Shown in pieces: positions 11,454 to 21,889 of a DNA stretch of 64,000 bases (position 1 is its first letter; each line of letters starts with the position of its first letter). The notes below the pieces were generated by a model that saw only the letters and a program-made list of their open reading frames with translations, was not told where the DNA came from and made no database searches. A program made the translations under genes and the position numbers. The stretch covers positions 3,100,001 to 3,164,000 of the forward strand of contig JAQGEQ010000071.1 in NCBI GenBank assembly GCA_034620365.1. The letters are read 5' to 3'. Source of the stretch: Pegea sp. RAD2-039. Lineage: Eukaryota; Chordata; Thaliacea; Salpida; Salpidae.

Positions 11454-14400
11454 ATGCAGAATCGACACCAAACTAGTCGAGTTCGGTTCCAATCTGCAAA
11501 TCCTGCACAATATCTTCACTTATCACAAGAAGCTAATCTTAAAGTATGTTACATTTTATATTTTGCTTATATGCCTTACAAATTTAAATATTTTTTTACT
11601 CATTATAAATTTATTATGATTATTGTCAGGTTATTTTGTGTTTGATTGCTAAAATACTATTTGTAATGTCAAACTATTTTTAACGATTCTTCATTTGATT
11701 ATTTATTTTTTCTATAATTCACTTTTTTTGTAATTTTTTAAAGATTTTACTATCCTGTATCAAACATGATGGAAATATTTACCATCATTTTATTATACAT
11801 TTGACCAGTTTTAGTTTTTATTTATTAATTGACAAGAATAACATCTTTCTGCTTAGTAATATTCTATCTATTTTAAGTTAAAATTAATGTATACTTAGAT
11901 ATTGTAATTTAGGAAAAGTATGTTTCAATAACAAGAAATTTCTTACAGCAGAATTTTATAATAACTTTCAAATGTATTTTTTATTACGTAGTTTAGAGAA
12001 GGAATAAGAATCTGTCAGTCACGAGCAGCACATCTCTTGAAAGCATTTACTGTGAAAAATGGTATACCTGGATTAAGTGGTCATGTTGTAATGAATCACA
12101 GTAAAGCTTTCGATTTTGGTCAGTTTTTTTGTTTTATACTTCTTGTTAAATGCAATAAAATGCTTGAGTTAAAAAAATTGATTTAAGTAAATCTGTTAAA
12201 TAGTTATTTATAATACTGCCAGTTTCTTAATTTTTTCCATTTATTTTGCACTTTTGACTCATAACCCAAATATTTATACAACTTATATACAGTGTTCACA
12301 TATTTTCTATTATATTAATTATATTAAACAGTGATACTAAAAACTCTTTTCTTTGTTTCATGTTCGCTATAAGAGCTGTATAATTTGTAATGTGAGGCTA
12401 TGCTTTGGATAGAATAAATACATACCCAAAGAATAACCTTAAAGCTTTACCACATGCAGCTTGTGTACTTGATTGTAGAGACTGCTAAGAATTGAATTAC
12501 TTGGTGCATTGAAAATACACAATCTGATGACATTAAAAAGATTAATTGTTTATTAGGTTATCGATCTATACCACAATACTTTTTTAAACTTTTGAAGTTC
12601 TTCATAGATTATTTTTAAGTCTTCTCATTAAAAATTACTTATTTAAGATTTAATTGAACTAGAAAGTATTGAATAGACTAGTGAGTAAATTATTTGAAAC
12701 TTTACAACAGAAGTTGCTAACAGTTATCAGAATAAATTTAAAAACTATTCTTGATTGTCTGAGTCAAGTTATATGATTTACGCTTTTTCTATATGTGTAT
12801 GAGTGCTAAGATAAAAATAAAAACATGAAGAACTTTAATCTCGTCAAAATAAATATATTAAAAATCAACTTAATGAATAAAGTTTTATATTTTGTAATCT
12901 GGAACTCGTATCACTCTGCCTGTAAAAACTCTTCTTAAATAAAAAGAATATGTATTGATGATACTAGCTTACAAGTAAATTTACTATAAAGATAGATTTC
13001 AAATGTTTACCTTCATTATAGAGATGTGTCTAAATGAAATTGTAACCGTGATCTTTAAACACTTACATGACACAATACGCTGAAATAATTTATTTTTTAT
13101 AGAATCAGATATTTAAATCATGGTTTGTTTTATTTTAGCATTTGGATATCGAGACATCGAAAATCTAGTCGCATACTCTTACAGTCATCAAGTTCGAATA
13201 GGCCAACTCACTATGCCTCTCTTTTTTCAATTTTGTAAAACGCGATTGAACTTACAGGCTAGACTTACTAGAGATCTAAGCTATTACAATCATTTTTCTC
13301 AATATCGCTTGCACAATTTTTTATATCATAACACACCGGTTCAAGATTTGACAAATGATGATTTGCTTATATTACAAACTCCATTAAGCAGTTGTACTGA
13401 TCGACTTCTTAATAAACTGGAAAGTAGAGGAAGATTTTTAGCTAACCCTGACGGAGGTAAGTTTTAGAAATCATTTTTTTGTAAAATTTTGTATAAAAAC
13501 TAACCATCTATTATTACGATCTTTAGTATTAAAGTATGTATAAAAAATTAGTTGCCTGATTAGATTTACAGAATTACATGTAGTTATAGGCTTCTTTTCT
13601 ACCATTGACTATCATTTATAATTGTTTGCATATGTAAATGTTAGATGAACAACAAAAAAGTCTTTTGACTGCCTAAATTCAGCATTATCTATGTAATCTT
13701 ATATCAATAGTCTAGCATTATTATTCTAGTTCTGGCTAATACAAACAAATTGATAGAAATTAAATGCAAAATTATGTTTTCCAGAGATTGTATTTTCCCG
13801 TTTAGGATATATTCTGGCAGCACAAATAGCTAGTACCTTATCAACAAATCGAGAAGAAGCTCTAAAATCAATTTTACCTGACGTGGTTGCTCATTTTCAA
13901 AATGCTAATCTTGACAATTTTCGGTATGAAGATTCGACTGGTCGAGAGTTCAATAAAAACAGAATCGATGTGAATTACGATGACACTATTCAAATTATTC
14001 CTAATCTTTCTCGGTTTGGCCTTCTATTTTTTACCTTATTTTTATTTAAATTATTTTACTTTTATTCAAAGGCATTATAGATCAATTGGTAACATGTTGG
14101 CTAACGTTACTGACATAAATCCAAAAGATTTCGGTGGTGCTTATGGACTTACCTGTACAACAAGGGGACTTGTCCATTTCTGTCAAAACCTGTTGGTGGA
14201 TCAAACAGTTAGTTCTATTTTTATAATTCTTGATTTTTATTAACAATATAGTGATTGCTATGATTATTTCATTTATTATTTTGACAATGTACTAAGTCCT
14301 CATCATTTTTATATATCTAAAGTTATTTTGTGGCTTATTAATTTAGCATAAAGTTTTTTTAGTGTGTAAGGTGATGTATATAATAAATATTTAATATATA

Positions 14401-15157
14401 TATATGATATGAGGTAATATATATATTACATGATGAAATATATACTGATTAATTGAGATTTGTTGAATTCTTGCTTCACTAAAATGTATATTTTAAAGGT
14501 TTTTTATGTGCTTTAGTTTACAATTTGTTTTTGATATGCCTCACCATATTACATTTTTAAAATTTATAATAAATTATTTTAGTGGCATGAACTGTTTAAT
14601 CCTTTGCCTATCGAAGAAAACTTTCAATCTAATCCTGGTAATGAGGACTGGGAAAGATGTTTGTTTGGTTATACTCAAAAGGTTTAAATTTATTCATTTT
14701 AATTTTTGATAAAGCTTTTACAAATATTCAATTTACATTACAATTTACTCAATTATAAATTCGACTATTTGAATACCAAAAATATTACAAAATTTCGAAT
14801 ATTTTTAAATAATTCTTTGTGTTATATCTACTGTGAGTTGATTTTGTTTTTCACACTTTTTAGAGCTATCATGATACAATTCGTAAAGTTTATAAAGAAA
14901 GTTTTGATATGGGTTCATCAGCAGCAGTACTGATTGATGGTTTAATAGACGATCGTACTGACATGGAACCATTTATTGGCAAGGTTTCTGAACAGTATGG
15001 AACGATTGTTGGTATCACTTGTAATTTGGAAAACCAGAAACTGTACAACCTTGCAAGTAAAATTGCTGCTGACTTTGATAAATTGCAAGAAGATTTCTGG
15101 GATATTGTGACAGAAGGTGGCTTGAATCCATATCCTCGAGCGCCTTTTAGAAGCTAA
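11454..15157 (+). CDS. Unrecognised conserved-looking protein, 7 exons, ~423 aa
   Basis: Seven exons join in frame: 11454-11543, 11992-12118, 13139-13456, 13806-14013 (or from 13785, adding seven codons), 14072-14207, 14583-14681, 14864-15157. The product is about 423-430 residues with balanced composition, so it is very likely a real gene. I do not recognise the family. It has no signal peptide, no long hydrophobic segment and no repeat. Notable stretches are 'SGHVVMNHSKAFDF' in exon 2, 'AFGYRDIENLVAYSYS' and 'RLTRDLSYYNHFSQYRLHNF' in exon 3, a Gly-rich 'DPKDFGGAYGLTC'-like segment (INPKDFGGAYGLTC as read) in exon 5, and an acidic C-terminal exon (VLIDGLIDDRTDMEPF) ending 'GGLNPYPRAPFRS'. 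A soluble, mostly helical protein is the most that can be inferred. AATAAA lies near 15270. Confidence 0.75.
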
Positions 15158-15329
15158 ACTATTCAGCAATGTTCACTGTAACACGTATAACTTTAACACC
15201 TAAAATTGATGATTTGATTTAAGCTTTGCCATCTCGATTATTTCTGTACTTTTAGAAGCTATCAAATATTAATAAAACTTTTGCTAGCTTTTTGTGTGCA
15301 AAAATATACGATGAAAAAGTGTATTATTA

Positions 15330-15835
15330 ACGAAAAATATTGATAACAAAGCATTTTGGAAATAAAAATGGCTAAAATTGACAAAAAACAGATTTATTGG
15401 ATTATGGCAGTTTTGAAAAAAAATTAAGTTATTGTATGAAGCTTTCCAATTTATTTTAAAAAATAATTATATTCAGAGCAATTTTTTTAGTGATGTTTTT
15501 CATAGCCGTAAATAAATTGCATACAGTGACCCACATACTGTTTACGTTCAATAACTTTTTTTAGTAGTCAAAAATCTTAGATATTTTTATGACTTCAAAA
15601 TGTTTATATTAAAGTTGTTTAAAATATTTAGACAAGGTATTTTATAAGGTGTGTAAGATTTTTGTCATTATATTGATTTTATTTCTATGACGTAAAGTCA
15701 CCACAAGATATTTAAGCCTATACTCTGTTTCGATGACGAAAAAATAAGTGTTTAGTGCTGTGAGGTTTGGAGTCATATCAATTGCATTTCAACATCAGAA
15801 GATTTCTTTAACATTTGGTACTAGGTAAACAGGTA
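15330..15835. other. Intergenic, nothing seen
   Basis: AT-rich sequence between the 3' end of the seven-exon gene and the retroelement remnants. No coding or RNA signal found. Confidence 0.45.
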
Positions 15836-15839
15836 CAAA

Positions 15840-17000
15840 ACCAAATATGTCTGTCTGTTCCTACCAATGTAAGCTGCCTCATTTACATTGGTAAAATTAA
15901 GAAAAGTTAAAAAACCAAGTATATTTGTGTTTTGCCAAGATTCAACTGAGAGATTCAAACTTTGGTGATCCAAACTGAGAAGGTTAATCAAATTTCTTCA
16001 ATACAGGATAACCTAAAAGCCGTATCTTCAAGAATCACTATAACTATGGAAGAGCAAACAGAAACGTTTGCAACAAATTCCAAATCTCTCCGCTCTACAT
16101 TTTCAAAATACCCGAGAGCCTGAAACGAATAAACCAAATAAAAATTTTAGGCTTTCAAACTTTCCGAAAGTTGGTGAAAGATAAAGTATCTTGATAAAAG
16201 ACAACGTCAAAGTGTTTTATCGATTCGATTGAAGATCTTCTAATAGCTTACCAAATAAATGAAGCTCTATCATCAATCAACCAAAACTAAGCTACTGAAA
16301 CTACGAAACCTCAGCATCTATTGCTCTGACTAAACCATCCCTATTTATATACAACCAAAACAAGTAACAACAAGAGACCAAGTACAAAAGACTTGTTTAC
16401 AAAAGAACTACGCAAAAAACGAAATTTTACCCGGGAGAACGGGAATGGTAAAAAATTTATTTTAATTTTTGAGGTAAAAAACCTCATGGTTTTATAAGAT
16501 ACTAAGCTAAGTTGGTGTTTTAAGTCCGCGTAGAAGGGCAGAGAAGAGGTCTGCCAAGAACTGAGAGATCCGAAGGATCTAGTCAAGGGTATGACGTACT
16601 GAGGTCTATTCAATGTTCCGAGAAGTTGAACCATGCGATGGTGTATGTCTCTATTACGGGTAAGGTATTTAAGGCACTTATTGACACCAGATCCTTACAG
16701 AGCTTTGCAGGTAAAAAAGTTGCTCAGAACTTCAAGGATCACAAAACTTAAAATCAGTTTAAAGTGGAAATGATTCAGACGTCTAAGATGTGCAGGGTAA
16801 AGAAAAGGTCAACCTCCGTCTATTAAAAAATAACAGTACAGAGATATAAAGCTGTCTGCCACGGAGGGCCTCGGTGTGAGACCTGGTCGTGGGAAGGGGT
16901 TTCCTTAAAACTCATAAGATGGTTGTGTTTGAGTTACGAAGTCCACTAGAGGATTTAGTGGTACACAAGATGTGGGCAGAAGCAAAACTATAGTCATTCG
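15840..17000 (+). mobile_element. Decayed Gypsy-like LTR retroelement fragment (gag end to protease)
   Basis: The translation is broken by stops and frameshifts. Near 16515-16560 there is a degenerate zinc-knuckle-like pattern (CFKS...KG....C). From about 16625 there is a retropepsin-like segment: 'VYVSITGKVFKALIDT' followed by RS where an active protease has GS, then 'LQSFAGKKVAQNF'. Near 16855-16970 a second segment resembles the end of the protease and its linker (V.GRGFLKTHKMVVFE, then SPLEDLVV). This order fits a Ty3/Gypsy-type pol. No LTRs, reverse transcriptase or integrase of this element are visible. It is inert: the catalytic motif is mutated and the frame is broken. Confidence 0.6.
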
Positions 17001-17171
17001 TGTGATGTTCAAGTTAGCGTTTGAAACTTCTGATGGATCTTCAGCCTCTACAAATGCAAAGTCGTTGCAGAGAGCCAAGGAACTATTTGCTAATCAAGAT
17101 GAGTTTGTAAATTTTCGGATAAAATCCATTAATTCTCTATGAGAGGAGAGAGAATCAGTGAGTTTGAAACT

Positions 17172-17370
17172 TCCTCATCAGGTGAAAGGGATTACTCTTA
17201 CTGTATAGAATGTTGATAGTCGGGAGGTATGGAACTACTCTTGTTTGACAGGTTTAATCTTTGTTGTTGACAGCTGTGATAGGAATAGATTAGACGAAAC
17301 AAGAAGAGAGTTTCACGCTATCACTCGGGAAGAATAGATGTTAAAAGTTTTTGTACTTATTCTAGTCAAA
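17172..17370 (+). pseudogene. ARF-family GTPase pseudogene fragment
   Basis: One frame reads 'VKGITLTV', stop, 'NVD', then 'TGLIFVVDSCDRNRLDETRR', then E-F-H-A-I-T-R-E-E, stop, 'MLKVFVLILV'. This matches the middle of ADP-ribosylation factor GTPases: the strand before switch II, the strand GLIFVVDS, the following helix with DR.R.(D/N)E.R.E, and the strand leading to the NKQD motif. The switch II block (the WDVGGQ-like part) is mutated and about nine residues are missing. Two in-frame stops and no start, P-loop or C-terminus show it is dead. It lies directly between the Gypsy-like piece and a LINE, with no intron visible. Confidence 0.7.
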
Positions 17371-17394
17371 AAAACAACATAATATTTTAGCTTC

Positions 17395-18690
17395 CAGTTA
17401 TGTACCTTCCCAATGAAAGAGCATCATCGCTATTTCATTCCATAAAAACGGAAAAATTAAATATCCTCTTAAACTATCAACCAATTTCTTTTAAAAGTAG
17501 CTTCTGTTCAATTTTTGAATCGATTATTTTGCAAAAAATTCTGACTCGAAATTTGAATTTCTTTCCTCGAAGTTCTTTCAGTGATCAGCTGCTGTCCTGT
17601 CTTCACCAATGACTTTATTCAGTAAATATTATACCTACTAATATCATTTAAACAGACATTTGCAAGCTTTTAATTTAGTTCCACGTCACATTTTGATAAA
17701 AACTCTCAGATAATTCAATATTGACCCTACTCTCTTATTTCTTTGATTAAGCAATTTTCAAAGGATAGACAACAACAAGTCATCTTTAATAGCTTTGCTT
17801 CAATTACTTAGAGATCTTCAGTGATGCTTCTTCAAACAACGTCATTGGCCTTCTTTTATTCAATATTTACATCGATGATATTACAAACATTTTTTTTTAT
17901 CTCTTAATGGTTTTAAAAACTATACTCTTTGCTGACGATACTAAACGTTCTATTAATGATTCACTTAATCTTCAATCTTCTATGATTACATACTGATTTA
18001 TGGCTTTCAATTAGTCATCTGAACATTACCGATAAACATTTTCACCTTTTAATAATAAACTTTCGAAATTTGACCCTGTATCATCTGACATGTACTTAAG
18101 CAACAATAACATTTTTCAATGCGCTGTCATCTATGATTTGAGTACTGTCAACTCTCATGACTTAAAATAGGCTCATCACGTAAAATATTTCTTGAGAATT
18201 TACTTATCTACTTAATACCAACTTTTGAATTTTTGTAGACCAGAAATATTTGAAGATGTTTGAAACTTTTCGTGATATACGTCCATCCCAATTTAGCTCC
18301 GGTTTTTAAGTATAAGGCTTGAATTTGTTTAAAGGCTGTTTACTAGGAAAGATTTTCTGGAATGTTGTATGCTTTTTTATCATGTAAAGACCGTCCCTCT
18401 AAATCAATGTAGTATCAATATCTTTTCACCGATCTCGTACTACTATCTAAAATTATTGATACTTGCTCTTATATTGACTCTAATGATTTATTTAAGAATC
18501 GAAATCTTTCATATTTCCTCAAATTTTTATTGTTAAAAATTAACCCAGTCAACAACTTTAACCATACTCAGTGGACTGAAAGCTTTTTAATAAGAAAATC
18601 GCGATTTTTCATTATTTTTCTGCCGCGATTCTGTTTTGTGTTCTATATAAGTGTTGCACAATTTGCTATCTACATCCACGCGTTGAATAA
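17395..18690 (+). mobile_element. LINE (CR1/L2-like) reverse transcriptase remnant, family A copy 1
   Basis: Frameshifted non-LTR reverse transcriptase in order: 'NYQPISFKSSF..IFESIIL..IL' (RT finger, near 17460-17545); '..VIGLLLFNIYIDDITN' (motif B/C approach, near 17840-17890); 'LFADDTKRSINDS' (the YADD-box position, near 17925-17965); then the thumb and connection region and a tail to about 18690. Many stops. The 3' tail matches, in reverse orientation, the outer ends of the copies at 25985 and 27580, so all three belong to one family. Confidence 0.75.
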
Positions 18691-18699
18691 AATAAACAA

Positions 18700-19079
18700 G
18701 TAAAAACATTAGATTAACTTTACCTTCAAAACAGATAAATGATCAGAGACTTTATACTTTACTAATCATTTCAGTCGAGAAACCTATAACAGGTCTAAAT
18801 GATTATTGTATAGCATCAGAAAGAGCTTGCACAAGTATTTGTTATGCTGAAGTAATGGGTAACTTATGAAAGGTAGTTTTTATTAATAACTTGGAATATT
18901 GTTTGCTTATATATTTTAATATTGAGAAATTTTTTCATCGATTCTATTTACTAGGGTCTTATAAGAGCTATTTATAATAAGGTTTAGGATAGTATATATA
19001 TGCATTTTTTATTATCATTAAAAATATATAGTTTAGAATATTAAGTTTGGATTCTTATAAGGATAACAATTTCTATCAA
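18700..19079. other. Intergenic upstream of the Dcp2-like gene
   Basis: AT-rich, no gene seen. It presumably includes the promoter and 5' UTR of the gene starting at 19080. Confidence 0.4.
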
Positions 19080-20191
19080 ATGGAGAACATTCCCATGTTT
19101 GAAAATCTTGGAGATGCAACACTGTACTTGGAAGAACTTTTGAAAGAAAAAGAAAGTTCTAATACCACATTTGCTCAGTTTGTTCGTTATCTAAGCTCCA
19201 AATACCCTGAAAAGTTGTCAGAAAGCTTTGCAAGTCGAATAATCAATCTTCATGAAAACCGAAATAAGTATTTAGCAGCTGGAGCTATTTTATTCAATCA
19301 TAACTTTACAAAAGTTGTACTGGTCCAAGATTATAAATATCGTTACAGTTTTCCGAAAGGTTGTGTAGAAGGTAAAGAAACTCTTAAGCAAGCTGCTATT
19401 CGTGAAGTTTATGAAGAAACTAATGTAAAACTTGACATAGTACGTTTGCAGGAACCTTTGAACACTATTCAAAATAGTTCTAGGTTTATCTATCTTTTTC
19501 CTGTGCGTAATGTTGCTGAAGGAAGACATCTTAGATCAAATGACCTTATGGAGATAAAAGAAGTCAATTTTTTTGATTTGCAAAAAATAAAATATTTGAA
19601 ATTAACCATGACAACTATTAAGATTTTGAGCTATGTAGTAGGCTACGCAACTCAACAACGTTTTTACTCCCAGTTGCTTCCAATGTAAGTTTTTGTTGTT
19701 AATTTTTCCATCTTATAAAAGTATATTTTCTAAAATTTTTATTGAACTTAAACACAACTGAAGTAAAAGTTTGTATTTACAGGTTACCAGCTTGTGAAAT
19801 CAAGAATACCTTTTTTGTTGTTAAAAATATTCGTTCAAAACGAACGTTGATGGTGAAGGACGATAAGGGCTTGTTTAGTTTTCCAGATTTCAAAATAGAT
19901 AATTACCAAAATGTTGATCAACTGTGTAAAGAATTATTATATACTAAATATAATATACTGAAAAGAATTAAAAAAGTTGATGAAATAGTTTTTCATTATA
20001 ACTTTACTGATTATTTATTTGTTATCTTGTTGGATTCAAATTGTTCGAAGCGGATGTTTTTCGATAAGACATTGTTTCAAACAAGAAAGTGGGTTTACAA
20101 CATACAAATCATTAACGACGGAATCGATGTTAACAAAATCACCCGAGAATTTCTGAATTTCAACTTGAGTTTGTTCAACTCCAAAAGTTGA
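19080..20191 (+). CDS. Dcp2-like Nudix hydrolase with a second, box-less domain
   Basis: Two exons (19080-19684 and 19783-20191, a 98-base intron in phase 2) give 337 residues from the first ATG in frame. Residues 1-65 form a helical N-terminus. Residues about 67-165 are a Nudix domain with box G-x5-E-x7-REVYEE (residues 94-116), preceded by 'YSFPKG'; this FPKG plus REV.EE arrangement is most like the mRNA-decapping enzyme Dcp2, which removes the m7G cap in the cytoplasm. The box ends E-T-N-V where most have E-T-G-(F/V), and the catalytic glutamates remain. Exon 2 (from residue 202) has strand and loop spacing reminiscent of Nudix ('LFSFPDFKID', then helix) but no REx2EE, so it may be a degenerate second Nudix fold. 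The canonical Dcp2 Box A/Dcp1-binding N-terminus is hard to recognise. AATAAA near 20267. Confidence 0.72.
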
Positions 20192-20344
20192 TAACTGTTT
20201 AATAACAGTCTACCATATTGTGATCACTGTTTATTCATTTTTGTGATACAGTTTATTTTCATGTTAATAAAGTTTTCAATGAAATTCTATTGTGTTCTTG
20301 CTTAAATACATTCTGTTAATAGTGAATGATCTCCTATATTAGTG

Positions 20345-20755
20345 GTTCGTCTATCTATGTGGCGAAGCGGTTACCATACCTGCCTACCAAGCGGGTGGCT
20401 CCGGGTTCGATCCAGAAGTATTTCATTAGTGACAAGGAAAAGTTCATAAAAACCCGGGTAGAAGGGCCCTGTGAGTCTGGCAAAATGAAGACGCTTCTAG
20501 GAGATGTAAAATTCCGGAGTTGGAGCCTCTTAGGTAGTTAGTCACTGTACTCAGTGTCGTTCTGACAGCTTGAATGACGCCAGCTAGCCGCAGCTGCATC
20601 AGTCTGTCTGTTCCGCTACATAACCTGGCTGGCGTGGAGAGTAAAATCCTGCTGCATGGACAGCAACTGGATACCCATAACTTCTACCCTGGGATATAAT
20701 GCTACACATGTTTGTATGGATTGCTGTTCGCGGCTGAAGCGGATCAAAAAATAAT
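20345..20755 (+). repeat. Long tRNA-derived SINE, copy 2 (best preserved)
   Basis: A clear A box (TGGCGAAGCGGTTA near 20359) and B box (GGGTTCGATCC near 20403) are followed by a body of about 340 bases related block by block to the copy at 1495-1865. Body landmarks are 'GTAGAAGGGCCCT', 'CCGGAGTTGGAGCCTC', 'GACGCCAGCTAGCC', 'GGCGTGGAGAGTAAAATC' and 'ATGGACAGCAACTGGAT'. It is inserted just downstream of the Dcp2-like gene. Confidence 0.88.
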
Positions 20756-21889
20756 TAATTGCGATAAAGTGAAACAATGTCTTCTTACTCAGGTCCGCTT
20801 CATTAAGTGAGTTTGCAAAGATCCTGACTTAGTAGTGAGATATTTTATTTGATATTTTAAGGGATTCAATCACCAATCTTCACTTTCACTTCGTCATTGG
20901 TTTATAACCAACTATTCAATGTACTAAATATTTTTGTATTACTTAAATTTTTGACATTATCATTTTGAATAAAAAGAGAATCATTGATCTACAGGGATCT
21001 CTTTACAAATAATCGATTCACAACTATAAAAAGTATCAGAAATTAATAATGACACTTGTATGATTTTGTTAAAAGTTCAAACATTCATAGCAACTACAGA
21101 TAGATTTATATTTATTCAATACCCAGCCCAAAACTTTGTTTGTTTCAATTCATTAATTATTTACTGGACTCTGCTGGCTATAAGTTTGAAAATAGTGTTT
21201 GCGCTATAAAAACCTTTTTATAACATGGATAACAAAGGTTATATTGGACTAGTAAACAAATAAATTTATTACAATTATTTCTGCAATTAAATTTTGCTTT
21301 TTAGTTAAAATCTATCAACTTTTACATCTATTAAAGATTCTACACACTATTACCATAGTTGCATTGAAGCATTAAAAACTTTGACTTTATCTCAACAAAT
21401 CTGACTAATCTACTCATAAAACTGAAGTTTTAAAGAATATAAATAAATTGAAATTAATGTTTTATATCTTTTTGCTCACTTATCACATAAAAAGATAAGA
21501 AAATTGAGACATAAAGTAAAAATCAGCATCAGGTAAATAATTAGCTAAAATTACAAAGTACAGCAAAATTAATGATAATTTTTAGTTATTAATTAGATAA
21601 GAATTATCTGTGATTGAAGTTGATACTTAAATACATATTGTGGTTTAGACAAGAAAGAAAATTACAATAAAGAGGTATAAGCTTGCAGCAAATTCATCAA
21701 AAGGCTAGGCGAAACAAAATTTATGTAAACAAAACGTTAAACTTTATATTTAGTTAGTTGTAGCATTCATCTAGAGGATATTTAATAACGGTTACTTGTC
21801 ATAATACTCTTTTTAAATCTTTAAGAATCTAAGTAACCCAATTCAATTGAATTTAGAGCGATGAAAAAGTTCAAGAGTGACAATTTAAC
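20756..21889. other. Intergenic, nothing seen
   Basis: AT-rich sequence between a SINE and the 3' end of the leftward EGF-like gene. No coding signal found on either strand. Confidence 0.45.

Noticed and set aside
14370-14440. AT dinucleotide tract
   Set aside because: Ordinary microsatellite in an intron of the unrecognised gene; no further structure.
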